Source: Pseudidiomarina planktonica
GTDB lineage: Bacteria; Pseudomonadota; Gammaproteobacteria; Enterobacterales; Alteromonadaceae
Direction: 5' to 3'
DNA: 64,000 bases
NCBI RefSeq assembly: GCF_900177775.1
Contig: NZ_FXWH01000001.1
Coordinates: 744,001 to 808,000, forward strand
The number at the start of each line of letters is the position of its first letter. The stretch's first letter is position 1. Position numbers and translations under genes: made by a program. The notes below the pieces were generated by a model, which was given only the letters and a program-made list of their open reading frames with translations, was not told the DNA's origin and did not search any database. This document shows positions 1 to 9,989 of this stretch, one piece after another.

Positions 1-4
1 GAAT

Positions 5-1837
5 TTAAGCGGCCTTTTCAATTTGCAGTTTCATCTCGATGAACTGGTCTATTACTTGTTCCAGAATTGGCAATGGCAGTGAACCGCTTTGTAGCACCAC
101 ATCGTGGAAGTCGCGCAAATCAAAGCTACTACCCAGTTCGGTGCGGGCTTTGTTGCGTAACTCCACCAGCTTCAACATACCGATTTTATACGAGGTAGCC
201 TGGCCGGGCATAACGATGTAACGCTCAATTTCCGAGGTGACACTGGATTCAGTCATGCCGGTGTTGGCCTGCATGTAGTCTATGGCCTGTTCGCGGGTCC
301 AGCGCTTGGCGTGAATGCCGGTGTCTACCACCAGCCGCACGGCGCGGAATAGCTCTGCTTGTAAGCGGCCCAGATTACCAAAAGGATCGTTGCCGTATAA
401 ATCCAATTCGTACATGAGCTGTTCGGTATAAAGTGCCCAACCCTCGGAATACACGGTGAAGGGTACAAATTTCCGGAATGTTGGCAAGCCGTCCAGTTCC
501 TGCTGAATAGCGAGCTGGAAGTGGTGACCCGGAATACCTTCGTGCACGGCCAGGGTTTTCATACCAAAAGTTGGCGTGTCGTTAATGTTATACAGGTTGG
601 CAAAAAACACACCCGGACGCGATCCGTCTATTGCCGGGCTCTGATAATAAGCACCTGGCGCATTCTTTTCAGCAAATTCTGGTACCCGACGCACATCTAA
701 GTCAGCTTCAGGACGAATCCGGAAGGCTGGCCCTAAATAGGTTTTAATGTCAGTGATAATGCTTTTGTAGTCCGCCAGAATTTGCTCCCGGCCGGCGTCG
801 GTATCCGGATACAAAAACTCTTCCTGCTCGTTTATTTGTGCCAGTAATTCACCAACGGTGCCTGAGGTGTAACCCTGATTACTGAAAATGGCCTGCATGT
901 CGGCCTGAATACGCGCAACCTCGGCCAAACCTAACTCATGTATTTCATTCGCGGTAAGGTCGGTCGTAGTGTGTTGTTTCAGCATATGGTTGTAGTAGGC
1001 GTCGCCGTCGGGCAGTTTCCACACGCCGGCAGTGTTGTCAGCTTGTGCTTGCAGGCTTTCCAAACTGGCATACAAATTCTGATAAGCCGGGAATACCGCT
1101 TCTGTTAGCGCGGTTTCGGCTTGCTCCAGCCAGTCCGTGCGCTCGGCTTCGGTAAGCTCAGTGTCAGCCAGTTTGTCGGCAAAGCTGGTCAGCAATAGAT
1201 TTTCGCCAGGGCCACCAGAGAGAAAGTTTTCAATTTGCTCCATGCTGGCGGTAAGCACAAACTTCGGCGGTATAATGTCACGCTCAGCACGTTGCTGAAT
1301 GTCATTAATTAAACCGATGAACTGATCATGTACGGCATGCAGGCGCGAAATGTAGTGTTCAGCACCGGTGGCGTCATTCACTTTATGCATGTTTACAAAA
1401 AAGCTCGGGAGGGTGTTTTGTACCCCAAACAGCTGATTCACCGGGTAGCCATGATGTTGCCAGCGCTCGCCGGCCATTTGTTGCTGCAAAAAATAGTCGA
1501 ATACCGCATAGGAAATGCTGTCGGTTTGATTCATATCGCTGCTGCTGTAGCTACTGAAGGTGGCGTAAGTGTCAGCTAAATCCTTGTAGCTTTGCGCGCG
1601 TGCTTCAACCGACAGGTCGTCCAATCGCGCATTATGGCCATCAATACCAAAGCGCTCGAGCAGGCCTAACTGGGTAAGTAACTGGGGCGAATCCAGCGTG
1701 GTTTTGAGCATAGCTCGCTCGTAAAATACGTTGATTGAAAAGGGTTTAAACCAAATGGCGTTTACCACCAAAATGCTGACTACCACTAGTAGTACAGCAA
1801 AGATACCTCCAATCCATTTCCACATAATTGAACTCAT
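5..1837 (-). CDS. DUF885 family membrane-anchored putative metallopeptidase
   Basis: Protein of about 610 residues. An N-terminal hydrophobic segment (about residues 7-27) probably anchors it in the inner membrane with the rest in the periplasm. The motif HEGIPGHHFQ near residue 432 is the hallmark of DUF885 proteins and resembles zinc-binding HExxH-type peptidase motifs. Members are often called putative peptidases or lipoproteins, but the substrate is unknown. The open frame continues upstream to 2173, but that part is basic, low in similarity to anything and overlaps murJ. I therefore chose the ATG at 1837 (MSSIMWKW), just before the membrane segment; the ATG at 1825 is the alternative. 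It is divergent from murJ with 76 bp between them. Family assignment is firm, function is not. Confidence 0.88.
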   Translation of the reverse strand: MSSIMWKWIGGIFAVLLVVVSILVVNAIWFKPFSINVFYERAMLKTTLDSPQLLTQLGLLERFGIDGHNARLDDLSVEARAQSYKDLADTYATFSSYSSSDMNQTDSISYAVFDYFLQQQMAGERWQHHGYPVNQLFGVQNTLPSFFVNMHKVNDATGAEHYISRLHAVHDQFIGLINDIQQRAERDIIPPKFVLTASMEQIENFLSGGPGENLLLTSFADKLADTELTEAERTDWLEQAETALTEAVFPAYQNLYASLESLQAQADNTAGVWKLPDGDAYYNHMLKQHTTTDLTANEIHELGLAEVARIQADMQAIFSNQGYTSGTVGELLAQINEQEEFLYPDTDAGREQILADYKSIITDIKTYLGPAFRIRPEADLDVRRVPEFAEKNAPGAYYQSPAIDGSRPGVFFANLYNINDTPTFGMKTLAVHEGIPGHHFQLAIQQELDGLPTFRKFVPFTVYSEGWALYTEQLMYELDLYGNDPFGNLGRLQAELFRAVRLVVDTGIHAKRWTREQAIDYMQANTGMTESSVTSEIERYIVMPGQATSYKIGMLKLVELRNKARTELGSSFDLRDFHDVVLQSGSLPLPILEQVIDQFIEMKLQIEKAA

Positions 1838-1913
1838 ATAGTTGTTGTTATACACGGAGTGAAAATGTACGCTGCTTTGCACAGCTTCGCAATGTTTCAA
1901 AAGGATAGGCTCA

Positions 1914-3512
1914 GTGGCGCGGCAGCAGTCAACACCAACTCCGCTAAAATCTGCATCAGCAAGGCTCTTACGCTCCGGTGTTGTGGTGAGCTTTATGACC
2001 TTTTTGTCACGTATCCTCGGATTAGTGCGTGATGTAGTTATTGCCAACTTAATGGGTGCCGGAGCCGCCGCCGACGTTTTCCTATTCGCTAACAAAATCC
2101 CTAATTTTTTACGCCGCTTGTTTGCTGAAGGTGCCTTTGCACAAGCCTTTGTGCCGGTATTGGTGGAATACAAACAGGGTCGGTCGCTACCGGATCAGCA
2201 ACTGCTGATTGCGCGGGTAGCCGGCACTTTAGGCACCCTGGTTACTATTATTACCATTGCTGGTGTGGTGTTATCGCCGGTGGTAGCCGCGCTCTTTGGT
2301 ACCGGTTGGTTTTTAGACTGGTACAACGATGGCCCGCAAGGCCATAAATATGTGCTGGCCAGCGACTTATTGCGAATTACCTTTCCCTACCTGTGGTTTA
2401 TTACCTTCACCGCCTTAGCGGGTGCCATTTTAAATACCCTGGGTAAATTCGCCATTGCGGCCTTTACCCCGGTGTTTTTAAATATTGCCATTATTGCTGC
2501 CGCCATTTGGTGGGCGCCAAATATGGAGCAGCCGGAATATGCGCTAGCCTGGGGTGTATTCTTCGGTGGCCTGATTCAGTTACTGTTCCAGTTACCTTTT
2601 TTAAAGCGCGCTGGCTTGTTAGTTCGGCCCCGCTGGGGCTGGCGCGATGAAGGCGTTACCCGCATTCGCAAGCTCATGATTCCGGCGTTATTTGGGGTAT
2701 CGGTAAGCCAAATTAACCTGTTGCTGGACACCTTAATTGCGAGCTTTCTGGTTACCGGCTCGATCAGCTGGCTGTATTACTCCGACCGCTTATTAGAATT
2801 CCCGCTGGGCTTGTTTGGTATCGCCATTGCCACGGTGATTTTGCCAGCGTTGTCGGGGCGGCATGTTGATAAATCAGCGGAAGCTTTCAGTCAAACCCTG
2901 GACTGGGGCATTCGCACCGTGGTGCTGTTGGGTATGCCTGCCATGGCCGGGTTGATTGTACTGGCCGAGCCTATGCTCATGACCTTATTTATGCACGGCG
3001 CCTTTACGCCATCGGATGCGCAGTTGGCGTCTTACAGTTTGATTGCTTACGGAACCGGCTTGCTTAGCTTTATGCTAGTGAAAGTGCTGGCAACCGGCTT
3101 TTACTCACGGCAGGACACGAAACGACCGGTGAAATTTGGCATTATTGCCATGGTCAGCAATATGGTGTTCAACATTATTCTGGCTATTCCCTTCGGACAT
3201 GTGGGGCTGGCGTTGGCAACCGCTATGTCGGCGGCCATGAACGCTGGTATGCTGGCATTCGGTTTGTACAAAGACGGCGTACTAAAAGCCCAGCCGGGCA
3301 CCTGGCTATTTCTGCTGCGAGTAACTTTGGTCACTTTAGTTATGGCTGCGCTGGTGCTTTACTTGTCGCCGCCACGCGAGCAATGGCTGGCCTATTCCAT
3401 TACCGAACGCAGCCTGCAGCTGGCGCAGTTAATTGGCTTAGCCGGGGTTGCTTACCTGTTACTCTTGCTGGTGTTAGGGGTGCGCTTGCGCCACTTGCGG
3501 GCACCGGCCTAA
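1914..3512 (+). CDS. murJ: lipid II flippase MurJ (MviN)
   Basis: Inner-membrane flippase of the MOP superfamily that moves lipid II to the periplasmic side for peptidoglycan synthesis. The 532-residue product has the usual MurJ length. It opens with a basic stretch, then SFMTFLSRILGLVRDVV, the conserved first-helix signature, followed by about fourteen hydrophobic segments. The start is a GTG at 1914 preceded by an AAGGAT Shine-Dalgarno-like sequence about nine bases upstream. It sits upstream of ribF-ileS-lspA-fkpB-ispH, the same neighbourhood as in Pseudomonas. It is essential in most relatives. Confidence 0.96.
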   Translation: MARQQSTPTPLKSASARLLRSGVVVSFMTFLSRILGLVRDVVIANLMGAGAAADVFLFANKIPNFLRRLFAEGAFAQAFVPVLVEYKQGRSLPDQQLLIARVAGTLGTLVTIITIAGVVLSPVVAALFGTGWFLDWYNDGPQGHKYVLASDLLRITFPYLWFITFTALAGAILNTLGKFAIAAFTPVFLNIAIIAAAIWWAPNMEQPEYALAWGVFFGGLIQLLFQLPFLKRAGLLVRPRWGWRDEGVTRIRKLMIPALFGVSVSQINLLLDTLIASFLVTGSISWLYYSDRLLEFPLGLFGIAIATVILPALSGRHVDKSAEAFSQTLDWGIRTVVLLGMPAMAGLIVLAEPMLMTLFMHGAFTPSDAQLASYSLIAYGTGLLSFMLVKVLATGFYSRQDTKRPVKFGIIAMVSNMVFNIILAIPFGHVGLALATAMSAAMNAGMLAFGLYKDGVLKAQPGTWLFLLRVTLVTLVMAALVLYLSPPREQWLAYSITERSLQLAQLIGLAGVAYLLLLLVLGVRLRHLRAPA

Positions 3513-3552
3513 GTGGGTGCACTAGCCAAACCTGGCGGCGCGTGTAAGAGTA

Positions 3553-3581
3553 TCGAAACCGCCGCTAAATTCTTGTATAAT
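3553..3581 (+). promoter_or_regulatory. Predicted sigma-70 promoter for ribF-ileS-lspA-fkpB-ispH
   Basis: A perfect TATAAT at 3576-3581 lies 17 bp downstream of TCGAAA (3553-3558, four of six matches to TTGACA). A GC-rich discriminator (GCCGCC) follows directly, as in growth-rate-controlled promoters. It falls in the 137-bp gap between murJ and ribF, about 60 bp before the ribF start. Predicted by eye only. Confidence 0.55.
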
Positions 3582-3649
3582 GCCGCCTTTATTTTCGCGC
3601 CTTGGGGTGGCAAGCGCGGACACGACAACATGGTGGCAGTTAACCCGAA

Positions 3650-4585
3650 ATGACAGAGCTTATTCGCGGCATACATACAATTCGCCCGCAACATCGCGGT
3701 TGCGTGCTCACCATTGGTAATTTCGACGGCGTTCATTTGGGTCACCAGGCGGTATTGGCGCAGGTTTTACAACAAGCTCAGCAACGTCAGGTAGCGGCAA
3801 CAGTCATGACCTTTGAGCCCCAGCCGCAAGAGTTGTTTCAACCGCAGCAGGCACCGGCACGGCTTACCAATTGGCGCGAAAAGCATATTCAACTGGCTGC
3901 GCAAGGCATTGATCGCCACCTGTGTGTGCAGTTTAACCGCCGCTTTGCCGCGCTGCCGGCCACCACCTTTATTGAGCAGGTACTGGTACAGCAACTGGGC
4001 ATTGAGTTTTTAGTTGTTGGCGACGACTTTCGCTTTGGCCGTGGTCGCGAAGGTGACTTCAAACTACTGCAGCAAGCTGGTGAAGAGTTTAATTTTCAGG
4101 TAGTAGACACGCATAGCTTCCGGCAACAGCAACGCCGGGTTAGTAGCACGGCTATTCGCGGTGAGCTGGCGGCCGGTGATTTTGGTGCGGCAGCCGCCAT
4201 GTTAGGGCGGCCATACAGCTGTAGCGGGCGAGTGGTGCATGGGCAGAAACGCGGACGCACCATTGGCTTTCCTACCGCAAATGTACTGCTAAAGCGGTTA
4301 AAATCACCGTTGCAAGGTGTTTTTGCAGTGAATGTCACTATAGAAAACGATTTGAGTAGGGTTTTCCCCGCTATTGCCAATATTGGTACTCGCCCAACCG
4401 TGAATGGTGAGCAGGCGCAACTGGAAGTACACCTGTTTGATCAAAGCCTGAACTTATATGGCAAGCATTTGGAAGTAACCCCAACGGCCTTTATTCGCCC
4501 GGAACAGAAGTTTGCTTCCCTAACTGAATTACAGCACCAAATAAAACGCGATGTTGAGGTAGCCCGGGGGCTTGCAACGCGCTAG
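3650..4585 (+). CDS. ribF: bifunctional riboflavin kinase / FAD synthetase RibF
   Basis: Converts riboflavin to FMN and then FMN to FAD. The N-terminal nucleotidyltransferase domain shows GNFDGVHLGH near residue 24 and VVGDDFRFGRGREGD near residue 121. The C-terminal flavokinase domain shows GQKRGRTIGFPTAN near residue 198. The length of 311 residues is normal. The start MTELIRGIH aligns with the start of E. coli RibF (MKLIRGIH). It is followed after 111 bp by ileS, the usual partner. The Shine-Dalgarno sequence is weak. Confidence 0.97.
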   Translation: MTELIRGIHTIRPQHRGCVLTIGNFDGVHLGHQAVLAQVLQQAQQRQVAATVMTFEPQPQELFQPQQAPARLTNWREKHIQLAAQGIDRHLCVQFNRRFAALPATTFIEQVLVQQLGIEFLVVGDDFRFGRGREGDFKLLQQAGEEFNFQVVDTHSFRQQQRRVSSTAIRGELAAGDFGAAAAMLGRPYSCSGRVVHGQKRGRTIGFPTANVLLKRLKSPLQGVFAVNVTIENDLSRVFPAIANIGTRPTVNGEQAQLEVHLFDQSLNLYGKHLEVTPTAFIRPEQKFASLTELQHQIKRDVEVARGLATR

Positions 4586-4696
4586 AATTTTAGCCTTGAA
4601 ATGTAACTTGATAGAAAAGTAAGTTCGACCTAATTCAAGCCGTGATGCAATGCCATAAACAGCGTTGTTGGCATCAACCAAAGGAATAAACGGAAC

Positions 4697-7549
4697 ATGA
4701 GTGATTACAAGCATACGCTCAACTTGCCTGATACCAGTTTCCCCATGCGTGGGAACCTGGCTCAGCGTGAACCGGAAATGCTCAAAGGCTGGTATAACGA
4801 CAGTTTATACCAACGCATTCGGGACGCTAAGAAAGGCAAGCCAACGTTTATTTTGCATGACGGCCCTCCGTACGCCAACGGCCAAATTCACATTGGGCAT
4901 GCGGTAAATAAAATTTTAAAAGACGTGATTGTAAAAGCCAAAACCTTAAGCGACTTTGATGCGCCTTATGTGCCGGGCTGGGACTGTCACGGCTTACCGA
5001 TTGAATTGCAGGTTGAAAAAAAATACGGCAAGCCGGGTAAAAAGCTGAATGAAGCGGAATTTCGTCAGAAATGCCGTGAGTACGCCATGACTCAGGTTGA
5101 GCAGCAACGCGAAGACTTTAAACGTTTGGGCGTGTTCGGTGACTGGGACAACCCGTACCTGACCATGAACTTTAAGCAGGAAGCCGACAGCATTCGGGCA
5201 CTGGCGAAGATCATTGATAACGGTCACATGCAACAAGGCTTTAAGCCGGTGCATTGGTGCACCGACTGTGGTTCTGCGCTGGCTGAAGCTGAAGTGGAAT
5301 ATCAGGACAAAACCTCACCTTCTATTGATGTGCGTTTCCCGCTGGTAGATGAAGCCACTGCGGTGCAAGCGTTCCGTCACCCCGAGGGGCATGACGGTGA
5401 AGGCCCGCTGAGCATGGTTATCTGGACCACCACGCCGTGGACCATTCCGGCTAGCCGTGCGGTAACTGTGCATGCCGGGCTTGAATACGCCCTGGTACAA
5501 GTGGAAGCTACCGGCGAGCAAGCCGCTGAGCGCTTAATTGTAGCTTCTGATTTGGTGAATGATGTGATGGAACGCTGGAACATCAATCATTACCACAAAC
5601 TTGGTTTCTGTGAAGGCGCAGCGCTTGAACTGCAACAGCTGAAACATCCGCTGTTTGACTTGCAGGTGCCCATTATTCTGGGCGAGCACGTGACTACGGA
5701 GTCAGGTACCGGCTGTGTGCATACCGCGCCAGGCCACGGTGTAGACGATTTCCTGGTTGGCGCTCGTTACAACATTGAAGTGTATAACCCGGTTGGTGAC
5801 AACGGCGTGTATAAAGAAGACACCCCAATGTTTGCCGGTCAGCATGTGTTTAAAGCTAACGACAACATTGTTGAGGCGTTAAAAGAAGCGGGTACTTTGA
5901 TGCACCACGAAGCGTTTCGTCATTCGTACCCGCATTGCTGGCGCCATAAAACGCCTATTATTTTCCGTGCGACACCGCAGTGGTTTATCAGCATGGAAAA
6001 AGAAGGTCTGCGCCGTCAGGCATTGCAACAAATTGAGCAAGTACGCTGGGTACCTGAATGGGGTCAAAGCCGTATTCAACAAATGGTTAGTGGCCGTCCG
6101 GACTGGTGTATTTCACGTCAGCGTACCTGGGGTAACCCACTGGCAGTATTGGTGCACCGCGATACCGATGCCTTGCATCCGCGTACGCTGGAGCTAATGG
6201 AAGACGTAGCCAAGCTGGTTGAACAAAAAGGCATTCAGGCCTGGTTCGATTTAGAGCCAGCCGATTTGCTGCCGGAAAGTGAAGCGGCTGACTACCGCAA
6301 AGTGACTGACACTGTGGACGTGTGGTTTGACTCAGGCGTTACCCATCACTGCGTGTTAAAAGAAACCGCAGGCTTAAGCTGGCCGGCAGACTTGTATCTG
6401 GAAGGTTCGGATCAGCACCGTGGCTGGTTCCAGTCGAGTCTGTTAACCGGCGTGGCTATGTACGAAGAAGCTCCGTACAAGCAGGTACTAACGCACGGCT
6501 TTACCGTAGATGGTCAGGGTCGCAAAATGTCCAAGTCTATTGGTAACGTGGTAGCGCCGCAGGAAGTCATGAACAAGCTCGGTGGCGACATTCTGCGCTT
6601 GTGGGTGGCTTCAACCGATTACTCGGCAGAAATGACCGTATCGGATGAAATCCTGAAGCGCTCAGCCGATGCTTACCGTCGTATTCGTAACACCGCCCGT
6701 TTCTTACTGGCTAACCTGAATCAATTTGAGCCCAGCAAAGATGCGGTAGCGCCGGGCGACATGGTTGAAATGGACCAGTGGATTGTTGCCCGTGCCATGC
6801 AGTTGCAGGAAGAATTGCTGGAAGCCTACGACAACTACCAGTTCCACGTGGTGGTACAAAAATTAATGCACTTCTGCTCAATTGAGCTGGGTAGCTTCTA
6901 TCTGGACGTGATTAAAGATCGTCAGTACACCGCGAAAACCGACAGCGTTGCGCGCCACTCGTGCCAAACGGCCCTGTATCATATTGCTGAAGCCTTAGTG
7001 CGCTGGATGGCGCCTATTTGTAGCTTTACCGCGCAGGAAGTATGGCAGAGCCTGCCAGCGCGCGATAACAACGGTGAGCAACGCAGTGACTACGTGTTTA
7101 CCGAAAGCTGGTATCAGGGCTTTAATCAGTTCGCTGAACTGCAAGTGGATCACGCCTACTGGGCTGAGCTTATCGACATTCGTGATGAAGTAAATAAAGC
7201 CCTTGAGCAAGCACGCCGTGACGAAAAAATCGGTGGTGCATTGCAGGCTGAAATTACTTTATATGCGCAAACTGAGTTAGCTGAAAAGTTACAGCGACTG
7301 GAAGATGAGCTGCGGTTTGTGATGCTAACTTCGCAGGCTCAGGTTGAAGTGACCACCACGCCGCCGGAAGGTGTGCAGGCAACTGATATTGAAGGTTTGT
7401 GGGTACAGGTTAATAAGAGCGAGCAGCAAAAATGTGAGCGTTGCTGGCATCACCGACCGGAAGTGGGCAGTATTGCCGAACATCCACAACTATGTCAGCG
7501 CTGCGTAACCAACGTAGAAGGCGATGGCGAGGAGCGTACTTATGCCTGA
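4697..7549 (+). CDS. ileS: isoleucine--tRNA ligase
   Basis: Class I aminoacyl-tRNA synthetase that charges tRNA-Ile and edits misacylated valine. The 950 residues carry the HIGH motif (IHIGHAVNK, near residue 65), the CP1 editing domain, the KMSKS loop ([10 protein letters not shown], near residue 610) and a C-terminal zinc-finger pair (CERCWHH and CQRC), all typical of the bacterial eubacterial-type enzyme. The ATG at 4697 follows AAAGGAA at good spacing. The 111 bp before it hold no clear leader peptide or T-box. The 3' end overlaps lspA by 8 bp, so the two are probably translationally coupled. Confidence 0.98.
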   Translation: MSDYKHTLNLPDTSFPMRGNLAQREPEMLKGWYNDSLYQRIRDAKKGKPTFILHDGPPYANGQIHIGHAVNKILKDVIVKAKTLSDFDAPYVPGWDCHGLPIELQVEKKYGKPGKKLNEAEFRQKCREYAMTQVEQQREDFKRLGVFGDWDNPYLTMNFKQEADSIRALAKIIDNGHMQQGFKPVHWCTDCGSALAEAEVEYQDKTSPSIDVRFPLVDEATAVQAFRHPEGHDGEGPLSMVIWTTTPWTIPASRAVTVHAGLEYALVQVEATGEQAAERLIVASDLVNDVMERWNINHYHKLGFCEGAALELQQLKHPLFDLQVPIILGEHVTTESGTGCVHTAPGHGVDDFLVGARYNIEVYNPVGDNGVYKEDTPMFAGQHVFKANDNIVEALKEAGTLMHHEAFRHSYPHCWRHKTPIIFRATPQWFISMEKEGLRRQALQQIEQVRWVPEWGQSRIQQMVSGRPDWCISRQRTWGNPLAVLVHRDTDALHPRTLELMEDVAKLVEQKGIQAWFDLEPADLLPESEAADYRKVTDTVDVWFDSGVTHHCVLKETAGLSWPADLYLEGSDQHRGWFQSSLLTGVAMYEEAPYKQVLTHGFTVDGQGRKMSKSIGNVVAPQEVMNKLGGDILRLWVASTDYSAEMTVSDEILKRSADAYRRIRNTARFLLANLNQFEPSKDAVAPGDMVEMDQWIVARAMQLQEELLEAYDNYQFHVVVQKLMHFCSIELGSFYLDVIKDRQYTAKTDSVARHSCQTALYHIAEALVRWMAPICSFTAQEVWQSLPARDNNGEQRSDYVFTESWYQGFNQFAELQVDHAYWAELIDIRDEVNKALEQARRDEKIGGALQAEITLYAQTELAEKLQRLEDELRFVMLTSQAQVEVTTTPPEGVQATDIEGLWVQVNKSEQQKCERCWHHRPEVGSIAEHPQLCQRCVTNVEGDGEERTYA

Positions 7550-8048
7550 TGCAAATACAACAGGCCGCACTGGCGTACAATTTCTATGGTTAAGTTTGGT
7601 GCTGATAGTTTTAGACCAAATTTCTAAGCAATGGGTAATGCACAGCTTTGAGCTGTACGAAAGCATTGCCTTACTGCCTAACCTGAACTTTACCTACGTG
7701 CACAATTATGGCGCGGCTTTTAGCTTTTTAAGTGATAGCGGTGGTTGGCAGCGGTGGTTCTTCACTGCCATTGCCATAGCTGTGAGTGTGGTGCTGGTGA
7801 TTTGGCTGCGCCGCAATCCGGCGAATTTATGGCGTCAAAATCTGGCTTTCGCGCTTATTTTAGCTGGCGCTATTGGTAATGTGATTGATCGTATCGTGTT
7901 TGGCTACGTAATTGACTTCGTAGATGTATATGCGGGTGACTGGCATTGGCCGGCATTCAATGTAGCCGACATGGCCATTACGCTTGGGGCCATTTTGATG
8001 TTACTGGAAGCTTTTTTTGAACGCGAGCCAGTTTCGGAGTCAAAGTAA
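7542..8048 (+). CDS. lspA: lipoprotein signal peptidase (signal peptidase II)
   Basis: Inner-membrane aspartyl protease that removes signal peptides from prolipoproteins after diacylglyceryl transfer; substrates in this window include Pal and MlaA. The protein has four membrane segments. The two catalytic aspartates lie in [15 protein letters not shown] and FNVADMAI. I chose the ATG at 7542 over the upstream ATG at 7524 because GGAG sits at the right distance and the product (168 residues) matches the family. It overlaps the end of ileS by 8 bp and the first base of fkpB's ATG by 1 bp. Confidence 0.97.
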   Translation: MPDANTTGRTGVQFLWLSLVLIVLDQISKQWVMHSFELYESIALLPNLNFTYVHNYGAAFSFLSDSGGWQRWFFTAIAIAVSVVLVIWLRRNPANLWRQNLAFALILAGAIGNVIDRIVFGYVIDFVDVYAGDWHWPAFNVADMAITLGAILMLLEAFFEREPVSESK

Positions 8049-8488
8049 TGAATCGATTAGGCATTGAGCACGGCCACGAAGTGGTTATGCACTTTACCAT
8101 TAAGTTGAGTGATGGTTCGGTAGCTGACAGCACCAAGGTTTCTGGTAAACCAGCGAAATTTCGCATGGGTGACGGCAACTTAACCGAGAACTTTGAAGCT
8201 TGTTTGGTGGGTTTGCGCGCCGGTGACGAGCGTGAGTTTGAGCTGACGCCGGAAAACGCCTTTGGCGAACCGAATCCAGACAATATTTACTACGTTGATG
8301 CGACTAAATTTAGCGCTGAAACTAAGCCGGAAGTAGGTGCTATTATTGCATTTACCCAACCCGACGGTACTGATTTACCGGGCATTGTAAGAGCGGTAGA
8401 AGGGCAGTCGGTAACTATTGATTTTAATCATCCGCTGGCCGGTCAAACGGTTACCTTTGCGGTTGAAGTAATTAGTGTGTCGCCGTAA
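8048..8488 (+). CDS. fkpB: FKBP-type peptidyl-prolyl isomerase, SlpA/FkpB type
   Basis: Small cytoplasmic proline isomerase of the SlyD-like FKBP group, 146 residues, with the split FKBP fold and insert-in-flap region expected for SlpA (IKLSDGSVADST near the start, FGEPNPDNIYYV in the middle). It lies between lspA and ispH as in E. coli and Pseudomonas and starts in a TAATG overlap with lspA. It probably assists protein folding; specific substrates are not known from sequence. Confidence 0.94.
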   Translation: MNRLGIEHGHEVVMHFTIKLSDGSVADSTKVSGKPAKFRMGDGNLTENFEACLVGLRAGDEREFELTPENAFGEPNPDNIYYVDATKFSAETKPEVGAIIAFTQPDGTDLPGIVRAVEGQSVTIDFNHPLAGQTVTFAVEVISVSP

Positions 8489-8528
8489 TTTGTTGGAAAA
8501 TAAGTTGCTGGCGAACAGGAGGTTTTGA

Positions 8529-9470
8529 ATGGACATTATATTAGCGAATCCACGTGGTTTTTGTGCTGGTGTTGACCGTGCTATTACCATTGTTGAGCGC
8601 GCTTTAGCCATTTTCGAACCGCCTATTTATGTGCGCCATGAAGTGGTGCACAACAAATACGTTGTAAACGGCCTGCGTGATCGTGGCGCGGTGTTTGTCG
8701 ATGAACTGGACGAAGTACCCGATGACAGCATTGTTATTTTTAGTGCGCATGGGGTGTCGCAGGCGGTGCGCAAGCAGGCCAAAGAACGTGGTTTGCAAGT
8801 GTTTGACGCGACCTGCCCGCTGGTAACTAAAGTGCATATGGAAGTAACCCGCGCCAGCCGCAAGGGGCAGGAATGTGTACTTATTGGTCACCATGGTCAT
8901 CCGGAAGTGGAAGGCACTATGGGGCAGTATGCCAATGCTGACGGCGGTATTTATCTGGTGGAATCAGTTGAAGACGTAGCGAAACTGGAAGTGAAAGACC
9001 CGTCGCAGTTGCACTATATGAGCCAAACCACTTTGTCGGTAGACGACACCGCCGATGTGATTGATGCACTGCGCGCGAAATTTCCGGCGATACAGGGGCC
9101 GCGTAAAGACGACATTTGTTACGCTACTCAGAACCGTCAGGATGCCGTGCGCGAATTAGCTTCCGATGTAGATGTATTACTGGTGGTTGGTGCACGCAAT
9201 AGCTCTAATTCAAATCGCTTGCGCGAACTGGCTGAAAAAATGAATACCACCGCCTATTTAATTGATGACGCTGGCTGCATTGAGCAGCAATGGCTGAACA
9301 ATGTGCAGCGCGTTGGCGTTACTGCGGGGGCTTCAGCGCCGGAAGTGTTGGTGCAGAATGTGATTCGGCAGTTACAGGAGTGGGGTGGTAAGCATGTGGA
9401 AGAGCGCAGCGGTCGCCCTGAAAATGTGACCTTTTCGATACCACCAGAACTGCGCGTAAAAGCTATTTAA
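8529..9470 (+). CDS. ispH: 4-hydroxy-3-methylbut-2-enyl diphosphate reductase
   Basis: Last enzyme of the MEP isoprenoid pathway; an iron-sulfur protein that reduces HMBPP to IPP and DMAPP. The three conserved cluster cysteines are visible in GFCAGVDRA (residue 12), ATCPLVTK (near 96) and [11 protein letters not shown] (near 197). The 313-residue length is normal. A strong AGGAGG Shine-Dalgarno sequence precedes the ATG. It is the last gene of the ribF-ileS-lspA-fkpB-ispH run and is followed by a terminator hairpin. Confidence 0.98.
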   Translation: MDIILANPRGFCAGVDRAITIVERALAIFEPPIYVRHEVVHNKYVVNGLRDRGAVFVDELDEVPDDSIVIFSAHGVSQAVRKQAKERGLQVFDATCPLVTKVHMEVTRASRKGQECVLIGHHGHPEVEGTMGQYANADGGIYLVESVEDVAKLEVKDPSQLHYMSQTTLSVDDTADVIDALRAKFPAIQGPRKDDICYATQNRQDAVRELASDVDVLLVVGARNSSNSNRLRELAEKMNTTAYLIDDAGCIEQQWLNNVQRVGVTAGASAPEVLVQNVIRQLQEWGGKHVEERSGRPENVTFSIPPELRVKAI

Positions 9471-9500
9471 ATCACGCGCAAGTAGCGCGCTAACTACCTA

Positions 9501-9923
9501 TCAACGCCAGCAGTCTGCTGGCGTTTTTGTATCATTTTGATTAACGGTTAAAGTTTCGCAGCCCGTATCATTGGCTTGAGCACCTGTCGCTGTTGCCTCT
9601 AAGGTGTAGGTGGTACCGCTTAAATTGGTGGCCGAATACGTATAGTTGTCGCTGGTTAAACCCAATCCTAAATCAGCAATTGACCCATAGGTGGGATTAC
9701 GCGCCCGCCATTCTTCCTGTGCTAATTGCAAGGTTAATAAGTGGCTAATAGCGGTTGCCCGCTTGGCACTGCGTACGTGATCCTGATACACGGGGTAGGC
9801 TACCGACGCTAAAATACCAATTATGGCCAGGGTTACTAGTAGTTCCATAAGCGTAAAGCCAGTCTGTTTGTGGCTTGCAGGCAATGTAGAGGTACTAATT
9901 CGGCATTTATCTTTGCACAACAT
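9501..9923 (-). CDS. pilE: type IV pilin, PilE-like minor pilin
   Basis: Prepilin with the class III signal: a basic 22-residue leader, then TGFTLMELLVTLAIIG, where cleavage follows the glycine and Glu5 of the mature protein is present. The helix continues with PVYQDHVRSAKRA, typical of PilE minor pilins. Two cysteines near the C-terminus (GCETL and ADCWR) would form the usual disulfide loop. About 140 residues. I chose the ATG at 9923 because an AGGAT sequence precedes it; an upstream start at 9962 would lengthen the leader. It is divergent from fimT, whereas in Pseudomonas pilE lies in the same direction as the other minor pilins. The symbol rests on similarity; it could be another minor pilin. 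Confidence 0.88.
   Translation of the reverse strand: MLCKDKCRISTSTLPASHKQTGFTLMELLVTLAIIGILASVAYPVYQDHVRSAKRATAISHLLTLQLAQEEWRARNPTYGSIADLGLGLTSDNYTYSATNLSGTTYTLEATATGAQANDTGCETLTVNQNDTKTPADCWR
9503..9528 (+). terminator. Intrinsic terminator after ispH
   Basis: AACGCCAGCAG (9503-9513) and CTGCTGGCGTT (9515-9525) are perfect inverted repeats; the tip would open to leave a workable loop. Five T residues follow on the plus strand (9524-9528). The same bases encode the last codons of pilE on the minus strand, so the terminator lies inside that gene. Confidence 0.8.
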
Positions 9924-9989
9924 AGATGATCCTGACGAAAAATTCGTTATAGTGAAGTTCATAAGTACGATATTTGGCGGTACATCTCA

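Noticed and set aside
1838-2173. Upstream in-frame extension of the DUF885 gene on the minus strand
   Set aside because: It lies over the start of murJ, is basic and low-complexity, and precedes the natural N-terminal membrane helix. The start at 1837 is far more likely.
3513-3649. FMN riboswitch before ribF
   Set aside because: The conserved RFN helices are not seen; the gap holds only a sigma-70-like promoter.
4586-4696. Possible T-box or riboswitch before ileS
   Set aside because: No T-box consensus, specifier loop or terminator-antiterminator pair is visible, and T-boxes are not expected in this group.
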